19,314 nt of DNA, taken from Treponema sp. UBA1798. Lineage in GTDB: Bacteria > Spirochaetota > Spirochaetia > Treponematales > Treponemataceae. The stretch spans positions 1-19,314 of the forward strand of contig DCFS01000276.1 in the NCBI GenBank assembly GCA_002319875.1. The letters are read 5' to 3'. Of this stretch, positions 1 through 7,132 are shown piece by piece (the first letter of the stretch is position 1; each line of letters begins with the position of its first letter). The translations under genes and the position numbers were made by a program. The notes beneath the pieces are model-generated. The model worked only from the letters and a program-made list of their open reading frames with translations, was not told the DNA's origin and did not search any database.

Positions 1-131
1 TTTAGCAGGTTTTATGACAAAAGCAATGTCAAGTTGAACTTTTTGTTAGAACCTCTTCTATTTGAATTCTCTAGTATTTAACTTTCGATAAAGATTCCAA
101 GCTTTGTCCATTCTACGGTTATACTAAATCA

Positions 132-166
132 TTGACTTATCAATAAACTATCATTATTATGATAAG
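132..166 (+). promoter_or_regulatory. Promoter and operator of the toxin-antitoxin locus
   Basis: A -35 box TTGACT (132-137), a 17-base spacer and a -10 box TATTAT (155-160) form a good sigma-70-type promoter. A palindrome TATCAT-TATT-ATGATA (149-164) covers the -10 box, and outer arms CTTATCA (136-142) and TGATAAG (160-166) form a second, wider inverted repeat. Phd/YefM-type antitoxins usually repress their own operon by binding such palindromes, so this is the likely autoregulatory site. The antitoxin's Shine-Dalgarno GGAGG starts at 170. Confidence 0.6.
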
Positions 167-183
167 CATGGAGGTGCTTTACT

Positions 184-441
184 ATGCCTGTTATTAGACC
201 TGTATCTGACCTGCGTAATAACTTTACTACAATTTCCGAAACTGTTCACAATGACAATGAACCTGTCTTTCTGACAAAAAATGGTGTCGGTGATATGGTC
301 GTCATGTCCATTGATTATTATGAACAGCAAATGGCCAGACTCGAATTATATCAAAAGCTCAATGTTGCCCGAACTGAAATAGAAAATGGCGCTGTCGGAA
401 AAGATGCTAAAAAACTTCTGCAGGAACTGATGACTAAATGA
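184..441 (+). CDS. Type II antitoxin, Phd/YefM (RelB-like) family
   Basis: An 85-residue protein with the usual length and layout of Phd/YefM antitoxins. The N-terminal DNA-binding fold contains VSDLRNNF (7-14) and a strand-turn region around EPVFLTKNG, followed by MVVMSIDYYEQQMARLELYQKL. The charged, probably flexible C-terminus normally wraps the toxin. It should neutralise the toxin and repress the operon. GGAGG lies 9 bases before the ATG. Its stop overlaps the toxin start as ATGA (438-441), the classic coupled arrangement. The antitoxin itself is intact, while its partner is frameshifted. Confidence 0.85.
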   Translation: MPVIRPVSDLRNNFTTISETVHNDNEPVFLTKNGVGDMVVMSIDYYEQQMARLELYQKLNVARTEIENGAVGKDAKKLLQELMTK

Positions 442-750
442 ACCAAGATTCCTACAAAGTCTTAATATATCCCACGGCGGAAAGTGATCTTCGGGAAATC
501 AAAGACTACTTTCAAAATACATTGCAAAACATCTGCTGATAAACTTTTCAGCAAGTTCTATAAAGATATTGAGCTGCTTGAATCTTTTCCATTTTCGTTT
601 CCGCTTGTCAGAGATCCTTATTTAAGCAGTCTTGGATATAGAATGATTCCTGTCGATAATTTCCTTGTTTTTTATGTTGTAAAAGATAAGGAAGTTCAAG
701 TCCATCGTTTTATTTATGGTAAGCGTAATTATCTTAATTTGCTGAAATAA
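438..750 (+). pseudogene. RelE/ParE-type toxin, frameshifted
   Basis: The toxin starts at the ATG overlapping the antitoxin stop (438). It reads as a typical RelE/ParE N-terminus (YKVLIYPTAESDLREIKDYF) for 33 codons and meets TGA at 537-539. The rest of the protein continues in the +1 frame from about 532: SADKLFSKFYKDIELLESFP, then PLVRDPYLSSLGYRMI, then DNFLVFYVV and a C-terminal FIYGKRNY, all typical of the family. The shift lies near 528-532. Restoring two bases there would give the common family junction N-P-S-A-D-K-L, so a 2-base deletion is the simplest explanation (inference). Joined, the protein would be about 103 residues, a normal length. A programmed shift or a sequencing error is less likely but not excluded. 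Confidence 0.8.
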
Positions 751-795
751 TGAAAAATGCGCGCCCGCAGGGTCGTTCTAACAAGTCATTATGCG

Positions 796-862
796 GATAG
801 TTTTGTCGGAAACACGTTAACGATTGCAAGCGCACCTGAGCCCATAAAAAAATAAAACTATC
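796..862. repeat. Inverted repeat GATAGTTTT / AAAACTATC
   Basis: Nine-base perfect arms at 796-804 and 854-862, 49 bases apart, lie in the space between the broken toxin and the terminator of the minus-strand operon. No function can be assigned. It could be a weak structure at the end of the toxin transcript or chance in AT-rich sequence. Confidence 0.3.
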
Positions 863-883
863 TCAGCCAGCGGAAACAGGACA

Positions 884-930
884 AAAAAACAGAGGGCTGC
901 TCCCGAGATTACCCGCGGGGCAGCCCTCTG
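884..930 (-). terminator. Intrinsic terminator of the peptide-transporter operon
   Basis: A perfect 11-base stem CAGAGGGCTGC (890-900) / GCAGCCCTCTG (920-930) is extended inward by CCCG (902-905) pairing with CGGG (916-919). On the minus strand it is followed by a run of T (complement of 884-889). It lies 28 bases past the stop of the last gene of the minus-strand operon, so it should end that transcript. Confidence 0.9.
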
Positions 931-957
931 TTTCATACCGCAGCAGCGGTCTCTTTT

Positions 958-2415
958 TTATTCTCCCGCAAACTGACCGACCAGTTCAGGAAAATCATAA
1001 CTGTGTTCCACAAAGTAGCGGAGGTCGAAATCTTCATGCGTAACAACAACCAGAATCGTGGCGTGTACGGAAAGGTATTCCGAAATTGCCTTCATTACAT
1101 GCAGGCGGGTCTCAAAGTCAATGTGGGCAAACGGTTCGTCAAGGAGCAGAATGTCGGGTTTTGCAGTAAGCGCACGGGCAATGTCCATGCGTTTCATTTC
1201 ACCGGACGACAGCGACTGAGGATATGCGTCCAGATGAGCGCTTGTAAGCCCTACTTTCTCAAGATTTGCGGCAAGTTCCTCAACAGTTCCCCCGGAACCG
1301 GCTTCGGCAATCTGCCGGAACGAATCCCTGATACTGAGATCGGGAAAAAAAGAAAACCGCGAGTCCTGCTGTACAACGGTCATACGGCGCCGGAACGGCT
1401 TAAAGGCCGCGGGGTCTCTGCCTGACTCGCCCGGTTTAAGAGCGATAAGATCTGCTCCCTCCATGACGATCCGGCCTTTAGTGCCGTCCATCAGGCGGAG
1501 GATCGCCTTGATCATGCTCGACTTTCCGCAGCCTGACGGACCGGTAATGCCGTAAATCGTTGACCGCTCAAAGACAAGGTTCAGACCCTTGAAAGCGGTA
1601 AAAGTCCGTTCTCCAAAGATGCCGCGTTTGAAATAGGTCTGCGACACGTCCTGCAGCTCAATCGCGGTACCGGAAGCGCCCTTCTTTGCTTCGGGCTTCT
1701 CGTAGTCTTCCATTTCGGGAAGGCTGTCCAAACGCTTGATGCTGCCGTCTTTGAGCATAAAGGCCTGATCGAGCGAAAGTTTCTTGATAAAGTCGAGGTC
1801 GTGGCTGACCATAAGGAAAGTCTTATCTTTGGCAGAAAGGATGTCCTTGTTAAGGAATTCCACGAAGTGCTTACGGAGATTGCGGTCAAGATTGACTGTC
1901 GGTTCGTCCAGAAGGATCAGATTGCCGCTCCGGGACAGAAGAATCATCAGGGTGATACGCTGCATCTCGCCACCGGAAACCTCGTCCGGGTAGAGCCGGG
2001 CGAAAGCAGTGAAATCAAGAGCAAAGTAATCCCTGAGCCGCTGCTCGATGATGGACTTACGTCCCGGTGCAAGCAGGGCAAGATTCTGGTCAAGTGTCAG
2101 AGCAGGATTCATAACCTGCGCTGTTTCCGCCGGTACGAACACGAGACCGGACTGTGCAATCTGCGACCAGGAGTCAAAGTCAAGCTTACGACCGTAAGAA
2201 TAAGCGTTGAAGCCGTTTACTTTCATCTCACCTCCGAAAGTAAAGACCTGCGTAGACAGGATGCCGGCAATCGATTTCAGAAATACAGACTTACCAGTGC
2301 CGGTCGGCCCCATGATAACGGTTGCCGATTCGGACGCTACAGAGAAATCGCAGTCTCTGAGAAGCACGCGCTTACCGAGATGTATCGAGAATTTATGAAG
2401 CGATATAGGCGTCAT
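958..2415 (-). CDS. Fused double ATPase of a peptide-type ABC importer (DppD-DppF-like)
   Basis: A 485-residue cytoplasmic protein carrying two complete ABC ATPase domains, as in fused Dpp/Opp/Yej-type ATPases. Domain 1 (about 1-235) has Walker A GPTGTGKS (36-43), signature VSGGE (146-150), Walker B LILLDEP (166-172) and a switch histidine in VSHD (H205). Domain 2 (about 250-475) has Walker A GPSGCGKS (292-299), Q-loop VVQQD (347-351), signature LSSGE (402-406), Walker B ILLLDEP (422-428) and H460. Domain 1 shows no clear Q-loop glutamine (the region reads LVFVPAETAQVMNP). Its start overlaps the upstream permease stop as ATGA, with AAGGAGG before it. It should power import through the two upstream permeases. 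The type is clear; the substrate is not. Confidence 0.92.
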   Translation of the reverse strand: MTPISLHKFSIHLGKRVLLRDCDFSVASESATVIMGPTGTGKSVFLKSIAGILSTQVFTFGGEMKVNGFNAYSYGRKLDFDSWSQIAQSGLVFVPAETAQVMNPALTLDQNLALLAPGRKSIIEQRLRDYFALDFTAFARLYPDEVSGGEMQRITLMILLSRSGNLILLDEPTVNLDRNLRKHFVEFLNKDILSAKDKTFLMVSHDLDFIKKLSLDQAFMLKDGSIKRLDSLPEMEDYEKPEAKKGASGTAIELQDVSQTYFKRGIFGERTFTAFKGLNLVFERSTIYGITGPSGCGKSSMIKAILRLMDGTKGRIVMEGADLIALKPGESGRDPAAFKPFRRRMTVVQQDSRFSFFPDLSIRDSFRQIAEAGSGGTVEELAANLEKVGLTSAHLDAYPQSLSSGEMKRMDIARALTAKPDILLLDEPFAHIDFETRLHVMKAISEYLSVHATILVVVTHEDFDLRYFVEHSYDFPELVGQFAGE

Positions 2416-3218
2416 GCATTTTCCTCCTTGCTGTCGTTCAACATAAGCAGAAAAGCGACACTAATTGTTATAAGCAGGATAGACGGCAGCCAGAAGAGAA
2501 CGGGATTTCCGCCCTCGAACAAGGCGTCGCGGTGAGCAGCAATCAGAGCGCCCGGACTCAGATGAGCAGGCGTACCATAACTGCCGAACCCGAGCTGAAT
2601 GATAAAGCCGAACGAGCAGTCCAGCACAAGTGTCTTGAGCAGAATGCCTGCTGCAACGCGCTTGAGCGTGTTCCGCATCAGGGCTGTGTTCATAAGCACG
2701 GCAAGGATGCGCTGCTTGGTAAAACCGTAAGAACGGAACGACAGGCTGTATTTGCGGTTATAGAGGTCCGACAGCGGAATGGATATGCTCCGGACAGCCT
2801 CAGGCAGCGTGGTCACAGTCGCCGCTAACACGAACACGATAAGAGACATCGTCGTCGAAGCTGCACTGGAGTGACGCGCCAGATAACCGGACACCGGCGC
2901 ATAACAGAACAGGGCTACGAGAATTGACGGGATAGACTCAATGGCGTTCAGGACGTTTGCAAATCCCCTGCCCACCCGCATCGACAAGACACTGATGTAG
3001 CCGAGCGAAACGCTGAGGATCATCGCGAACAACATGGTCGCCACAAGGGTGATCGAGAGTTCCCGGAACGACAAAAAAAGAGAATGAAGATAGCCTGATT
3101 CGACGATGCCGGCAGGCGCAAGGCCTTCAAACAGCCCTGATGGCAGCCAGGCCAGCGCAAGGGGCATTGCCAAAACAACGAGGCAGACGATTCTGAGAAT
3201 ATTAGATAGCTTTTTCAT
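2412..3218 (-). CDS. Peptide-type ABC importer permease, DppC/OppC-like
   Basis: A 268-residue inner-membrane protein of the binding-protein-dependent permease family. It has an N-terminal membrane segment (about 8-27), a periplasmic stretch and further hydrophobic segments. Family-like features are ESIPSIL (94-100), a cytoplasmic EAA-type loop around YSLSFRSYGFTKQRILAVLM (157-176), which would contact the ATPase, and a C-terminal FGFIIQLGFGSYGT region like the glycine-rich motif of DppC/OppC. It is slightly shorter than many DppC proteins. Its start overlaps the preceding permease gene by 17 bases, and AGGTGG there serves as Shine-Dalgarno. The other half of the pore is encoded just upstream. 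Confidence 0.88.
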   Translation of the reverse strand: MKKLSNILRIVCLVVLAMPLALAWLPSGLFEGLAPAGIVESGYLHSLFLSFRELSITLVATMLFAMILSVSLGYISVLSMRVGRGFANVLNAIESIPSILVALFCYAPVSGYLARHSSAASTTMSLIVFVLAATVTTLPEAVRSISIPLSDLYNRKYSLSFRSYGFTKQRILAVLMNTALMRNTLKRVAAGILLKTLVLDCSFGFIIQLGFGSYGTPAHLSPGALIAAHRDALFEGGNPVLFWLPSILLITISVAFLLMLNDSKEENA

Positions 3219-4086
3219 ACCACCTCGGATAAATCAGAAACAGAATAGTTTTCACAAGGAAAGCTACTACAGCGTTCACACACAAAAGAATAAAAACGGA
3301 AGCTACGAGCAGATCCGTATTCGTCGAAAGCAGCGCATCAAGCAGCGTACTGCCAAGTCCGGGGAAAGAGAATACAATCTCCGCGATGGTCACCGATCCG
3401 ATGATGGCCGGCACCTTGCCTGCAAGATACGGGATAAACCGCGGCAGGCTCGAAGAGAATAGATATCCGGAATAGGTCCCCTGCATCGGAAAGAACCGCC
3501 CCAGACCGTGACCAAGTGTGGAAAACACAATCGCGTGGGTCGTCTCAATCTGGCTGAGCATGTCGGTCTTAAGGAAATTCGTAGCATCCCAGGAAAGACC
3601 TCCCAGCATAACAGTAATGAAAGCGATGATCGGAAACGGAGCATCGCTGCCAAAGGCATTAGCCAGAACCCAGAAGCCGACAAACAAAGGGACTGCAGCA
3701 AGAACCGAAGTAAGCAGTCCCAGAACTCTGTCAACGCGCTCCGGTCCGTTATATCCGTGATGCCTCGCCAAATACCGGCCGGTCACGGCGTAAGCTGATC
3801 CGGCAAGGGCGATAAGCGTAAGGATAATGAGCGACATCAGGGCAAGCGGCAGTGTGACAGCCGCCCCCGAAGCAATGATCCGACCGGAACTAAAGCCGGG
3901 ATGGGCAGTAGAAAAATCCTGCGAACCGGTGATAAGAAGCAGGAAAGAGCGTCCCGTCTGGGCATAGCTTTCGACCGGCGCACCGATCGAAAGCAGATAA
4001 AAACCAGAAAGTATTGCAGTTCCCGCTACAGCGAATACGATTCCGTGAATAAGGAATTCCCGAACCAAAAAGCGCAAAAAACGCAT
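3202..4086 (-). CDS. Peptide-type ABC importer permease, DppB/OppB-like
   Basis: A 294-residue inner-membrane permease. An N-terminal membrane anchor (about 12-34) is followed by a periplasmic loop and about five more hydrophobic segments. The C-terminal part carries the DppB hallmark FSFPGLGSTLLDA (239-251) followed by a hydrophobic stretch. The ATG at 4086 was chosen because AAGGAG sits 8 bases before it and the membrane anchor begins there. Starts further upstream would lie inside the end of the binding-protein gene and add unrelated, non-hydrophobic sequence. Only 5 bases separate it from that gene. It forms the transport channel with the next permease. Confidence 0.88.
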   Translation of the reverse strand: MRFLRFLVREFLIHGIVFAVAGTAILSGFYLLSIGAPVESYAQTGRSFLLLITGSQDFSTAHPGFSSGRIIASGAAVTLPLALMSLIILTLIALAGSAYAVTGRYLARHHGYNGPERVDRVLGLLTSVLAAVPLFVGFWVLANAFGSDAPFPIIAFITVMLGGLSWDATNFLKTDMLSQIETTHAIVFSTLGHGLGRFFPMQGTYSGYLFSSSLPRFIPYLAGKVPAIIGSVTIAEIVFSFPGLGSTLLDALLSTNTDLLVASVFILLCVNAVVAFLVKTILFLIYPRWYEKAI

Positions 4087-4091
4087 ACGGT

Positions 4092-5687
4092 TTACTCCTT
4101 GAATTTCCAGTCTTCTACTGAAAGGAATGGATTGTCGGTAGCAATGGCAACATTCTCCAAACCACGCGAGTACACGTCCTTCTCCAGTGAGCACAGGTAC
4201 AGCGCGGGTGAGAGTTCGCAAATTCTCTGGTTGATTTGAAGAGTAAGGTCAACCCATTTGGCAGTGACGACTTCCTTTTCCCACGAGTCGAATAATGCGT
4301 TCAATTTGCTGTCGGCTGCGCCGGTGACATTCATGCTACCGTTGGAACGATACCAGTCGCCGATGCTTGAATAAAGATTATCGAAGCCGTCGCAGTACAT
4401 GAGCGCCAGCTCATATGATTTTTCAGTATAAACCATGCGTTTGAAAACCTGGTCGCCGGTACGTTTTGCTTCGACTTTCAATCCAATCGCCGCAAGCTGC
4501 TTCACGATACCGTCTGCCATTTTCGTGCCGAATTCGCCCATAGAGTCAGGGTAAAGAAGAATGGCATTCTGACCGGTGACACCGCCGGATGCGGCAAGAC
4601 TCTTTGCTTTTTCAAGGTTATAAGCCAGAAGGTTGGGCATAGGTTCGTTCACATACTCGGGGATATTCGCCGAAAAAAGATTTGACGGGAACGGACCGTT
4701 GTTAAGAATAACACCTGTTTTCTGATCGGTGATCGACGGAATGAGCGACGGCTTATTGAGAGCCATTGCCATCGCCTGTCGGCCTTCAGCGTTCGGGAAG
4801 AGCTTGGTGTTGATCGCCACTTCATAGAAGGCGAAGGGCATATACGAGTTGATGTCTACGTTGGAAATCTTTGCAACAGCAGCACGATCCATCGGATTTG
4901 TCTCAAGGATCAGATTGACGCGGCCCTTGCGCAGTTCGTTCATCCGGATGACAGGATCTATCACTTTCTTGATCACGAGCGTATCAGCCTGCGGCCGGTT
5001 CTTGAAGTAACTCCCGTTTGCTTCAAACGTGACCCATTTGCCGATTTCCCAGCCGGAAAGTTTGAACGGACCGGTGCCCACAGGTGCTGTAGCGAATTTA
5101 CGTTCGTTCTCCCCTGCACGCATGTTCACCTGCATCTCCTGCCCGTTATATTTAGAAGGAATAATCTTGAAGGTAAGCACCGGATAGGCGCGGAACTCAG
5201 GCAGCGGGTTTATGAATTCAATACGGACTGTCTTATCGTCAACGGCGGTAACGCTCTGTATGAACGACATAAGATAATCACGTTTGGGTGATTCATTTTC
5301 CTTGTTCGTGTACGCTGCAAAAGAATATGCAACGTCAGCGGCAGTGACGGGAGTACCGTCGTGCCAGTTTACGCTGCGCAGCAGCGCTGTATAGGTCTTT
5401 TTGTTTACAGGGTCCTGTTCAATGCTTTCTGCAAGGGCAAGTTCGGAATAGAGCTTGCCGCTGGTTTCATCAACCTCAAAGTTGACAAGACCGTCGAAGA
5501 CCAGCTCATCGGCGTTCAAACCGGAAGTGTTCTGAGCCAAAACAGGATTCAGCGAGTCAGGAAGCACCGACTCTGCAACCACGATACCTTTCGGCTGGGA
5601 TTTCCACACTAAAAACGCACCGACTGCCGCCAGTATGAGAACAGCCACTATTACAATGACCACTATGCTTTTTTTACTCATTTTCAT
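4092..5687 (-). CDS. Peptide/nickel-type ABC substrate-binding protein (SBP family 5)
   Basis: A 531-residue solute-binding protein of the DppA/OppA type. An N-terminal hydrophobic segment (about 7-27) is followed by the binding domain, whose family signature spans 100-123 and includes LRSVNWHDGTPVTAADVAYSF. A second family-like block reads VGTGPFKLSGWEIG. It should capture the substrate, probably a peptide, and deliver it to the permeases. There is no lipobox cysteine, so it is likely held by an uncleaved membrane helix rather than a lipid anchor, which is uncommon for the family. The stop of the upstream lipoprotein gene overlaps its start (TAATG), with GAGG 8 bases before the ATG. An ATG two codons later is a possible alternative start. 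Confidence 0.88.
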   Translation of the reverse strand: MKMSKKSIVVIVIVAVLILAAVGAFLVWKSQPKGIVVAESVLPDSLNPVLAQNTSGLNADELVFDGLVNFEVDETSGKLYSELALAESIEQDPVNKKTYTALLRSVNWHDGTPVTAADVAYSFAAYTNKENESPKRDYLMSFIQSVTAVDDKTVRIEFINPLPEFRAYPVLTFKIIPSKYNGQEMQVNMRAGENERKFATAPVGTGPFKLSGWEIGKWVTFEANGSYFKNRPQADTLVIKKVIDPVIRMNELRKGRVNLILETNPMDRAAVAKISNVDINSYMPFAFYEVAINTKLFPNAEGRQAMAMALNKPSLIPSITDQKTGVILNNGPFPSNLFSANIPEYVNEPMPNLLAYNLEKAKSLAASGGVTGQNAILLYPDSMGEFGTKMADGIVKQLAAIGLKVEAKRTGDQVFKRMVYTEKSYELALMYCDGFDNLYSSIGDWYRSNGSMNVTGAADSKLNALFDSWEKEVVTAKWVDLTLQINQRICELSPALYLCSLEKDVYSRGLENVAIATDNPFLSVEDWKFKE

Positions 5688-7132
5688 TAACGCATCCTCA
5701 CAATGAATGAACTGTAGACGACCACTTCGCCTTCATAATTTTCTGTCTTGCCTTTCTGAACCTCAAAGAAATATTTGTCGCTTGTCAGCTGGCTGCCCGC
5801 GTTCAGAACAGGCCATGAATTGCCGACCTTGTACCCGCGGTTAACCAGGTCTTTCATGTTGTTTTTCTTAATAAGCTTTCCGCTCTTGGTATTTTCCGAA
5901 AAGACACGGACCGTGCGGTTATCCTTCAACGTGATAACCAGGTCGTTCATCTGATTCTTGGGGATGGAAATCATGCCCCACCAGTATTCATCCTTCTTCG
6001 CATCGTCAGCACTGAACTTTGCAGGCCGGCTCTTTTTACTTTCGGCTGTTGAACCGGGATCAGGATTAAAAAGTCCGATCATGATCGGCATGACAACTTT
6101 GCCGCGGCTTGCAATTTCTTTGGCGGTGCGGATTTCCGCATTCACCTGGGAGATTTTGTTTTCAAGATCTTTTTTCTGGTCGTTGATATCATCCAGAATA
6201 TCCTGACCGATATCGTTCGGATAACGTGCGGCGAAATCGAGGAATTCCCTGGATATTTTATCAATGTTTTCCTTTACTGATTGATAGTGCGAAAGAATTT
6301 CCTCAAGCGACATGCTGCCGTTCTTTCCCTTGTCCGGGGTACGGGCAAATTCTTCGCCGATGCGGTTCTTATAGTCATAAGCGCGCTCGCGGATCTCCGA
6401 CTCACGCTCGATAGAAACATCCTGATGAGCTTTCTTGAAGCTGCGGATATTGGCAGAAACGCCGGCAGCTTTCACCACGTTTGACTTGTTCGCGGCGGAA
6501 ATAATGTCGTTTTCGGCAGCGGAATAAGCGGCAAGAGCAGCGTCATAGGCAGCTATTTTGTCGTCGAATCCCTCGACTGCACGGGCCTTGGCCGCCTGAT
6601 TGTTAAGCGCAGACTTCTTCGTAAGTATCGAACTGACCATATCAATTTCTCTACTGGCAGAAGAAAGTTCATCACCGTCGCCGTACACTTTCAAAGCCGA
6701 AGCATACAAATTTCTGGCAGCCGTCAGTTTTTCTGTCGCAAGCAGAGCGCTGATGCGTCCCGCTGAAAGGACAGAACCCTTTTTACAGATATCGGGCGGA
6801 AGCTTGAGAGCCGGATCAATGGCAAGGAACTTGTCTATTGCAGTGTTGCACGCAGTAAGCAGTTTAGGCTCGTTGGAAGCTTTGATACCGTCAGAGTCCG
6901 TAAGGGCAGTCGCGCCGGCATTGTACAACGTAATGTAATTCTGATACTTTTTGTTCATTTCTTTGCTGCGGATATCGCTCCAGTAAGCGGCAGCGGCGGC
7001 AGGCTCACGCTCATTCCAGGCTTTTACGCCGCGGGCGATCGCTTTATCATCGGCAGACCCTCCGCCCATAGTGGCGCAGGATGCAAGCATTACGGCTAAA
7101 ACAGCCGTGAATAAAAATCCATACTTTTTCAT
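5687..7132 (-). CDS. Coiled-coil lipoprotein of unknown function
   Basis: A 481-residue predicted lipoprotein with a short signal sequence ending in the lipobox LASC (lipidated Cys19). The mature part is mostly alpha-helical and alanine-rich (30-260), possibly with TPR-like helical pairs. A heptad-like stretch follows around 280-340. The C-terminal domain (about 380-481) is richer in strands and includes EYWWGMISIPKNQMNDLVITL. No enzymatic motif is visible and I do not recognise the family. It overlaps the upstream gene by ATGA and the binding-protein gene by one base, so it is almost certainly made together with the importer. It may scaffold the binding protein in the envelope (inference). 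Confidence 0.82.
   Translation of the reverse strand: MKKYGFLFTAVLAVMLASCATMGGGSADDKAIARGVKAWNEREPAAAAAYWSDIRSKEMNKKYQNYITLYNAGATALTDSDGIKASNEPKLLTACNTAIDKFLAIDPALKLPPDICKKGSVLSAGRISALLATEKLTAARNLYASALKVYGDGDELSSASREIDMVSSILTKKSALNNQAAKARAVEGFDDKIAAYDAALAAYSAAENDIISAANKSNVVKAAGVSANIRSFKKAHQDVSIERESEIRERAYDYKNRIGEEFARTPDKGKNGSMSLEEILSHYQSVKENIDKISREFLDFAARYPNDIGQDILDDINDQKKDLENKISQVNAEIRTAKEIASRGKVVMPIMIGLFNPDPGSTAESKKSRPAKFSADDAKKDEYWWGMISIPKNQMNDLVITLKDNRTVRVFSENTKSGKLIKKNNMKDLVNRGYKVGNSWPVLNAGSQLTSDKYFFEVQKGKTENYEGEVVVYSSFIVRMR

Noticed and set aside
1..81. Short plus-strand frame open from the window edge, ending TAA at 79-81
   Set aside because: Twenty-six residues without recognisable motifs; it could be the end of an upstream gene, but nothing supports that.
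1801..2535. Long plus-strand open frame (244 codons) opposite the fused ATPase gene
   Set aside because: It lies antisense to a clearly conserved ABC ATPase, has no ribosome site and shows basic, low-hydrophobic shadow composition.
4087..4221. Extension of the DppB-like permease to an upstream ATG at 4221
   Set aside because: It would overlap the binding-protein gene by 130 bases with unrelated sequence; the ATG at 4086 has AAGGAG and begins at the membrane anchor.
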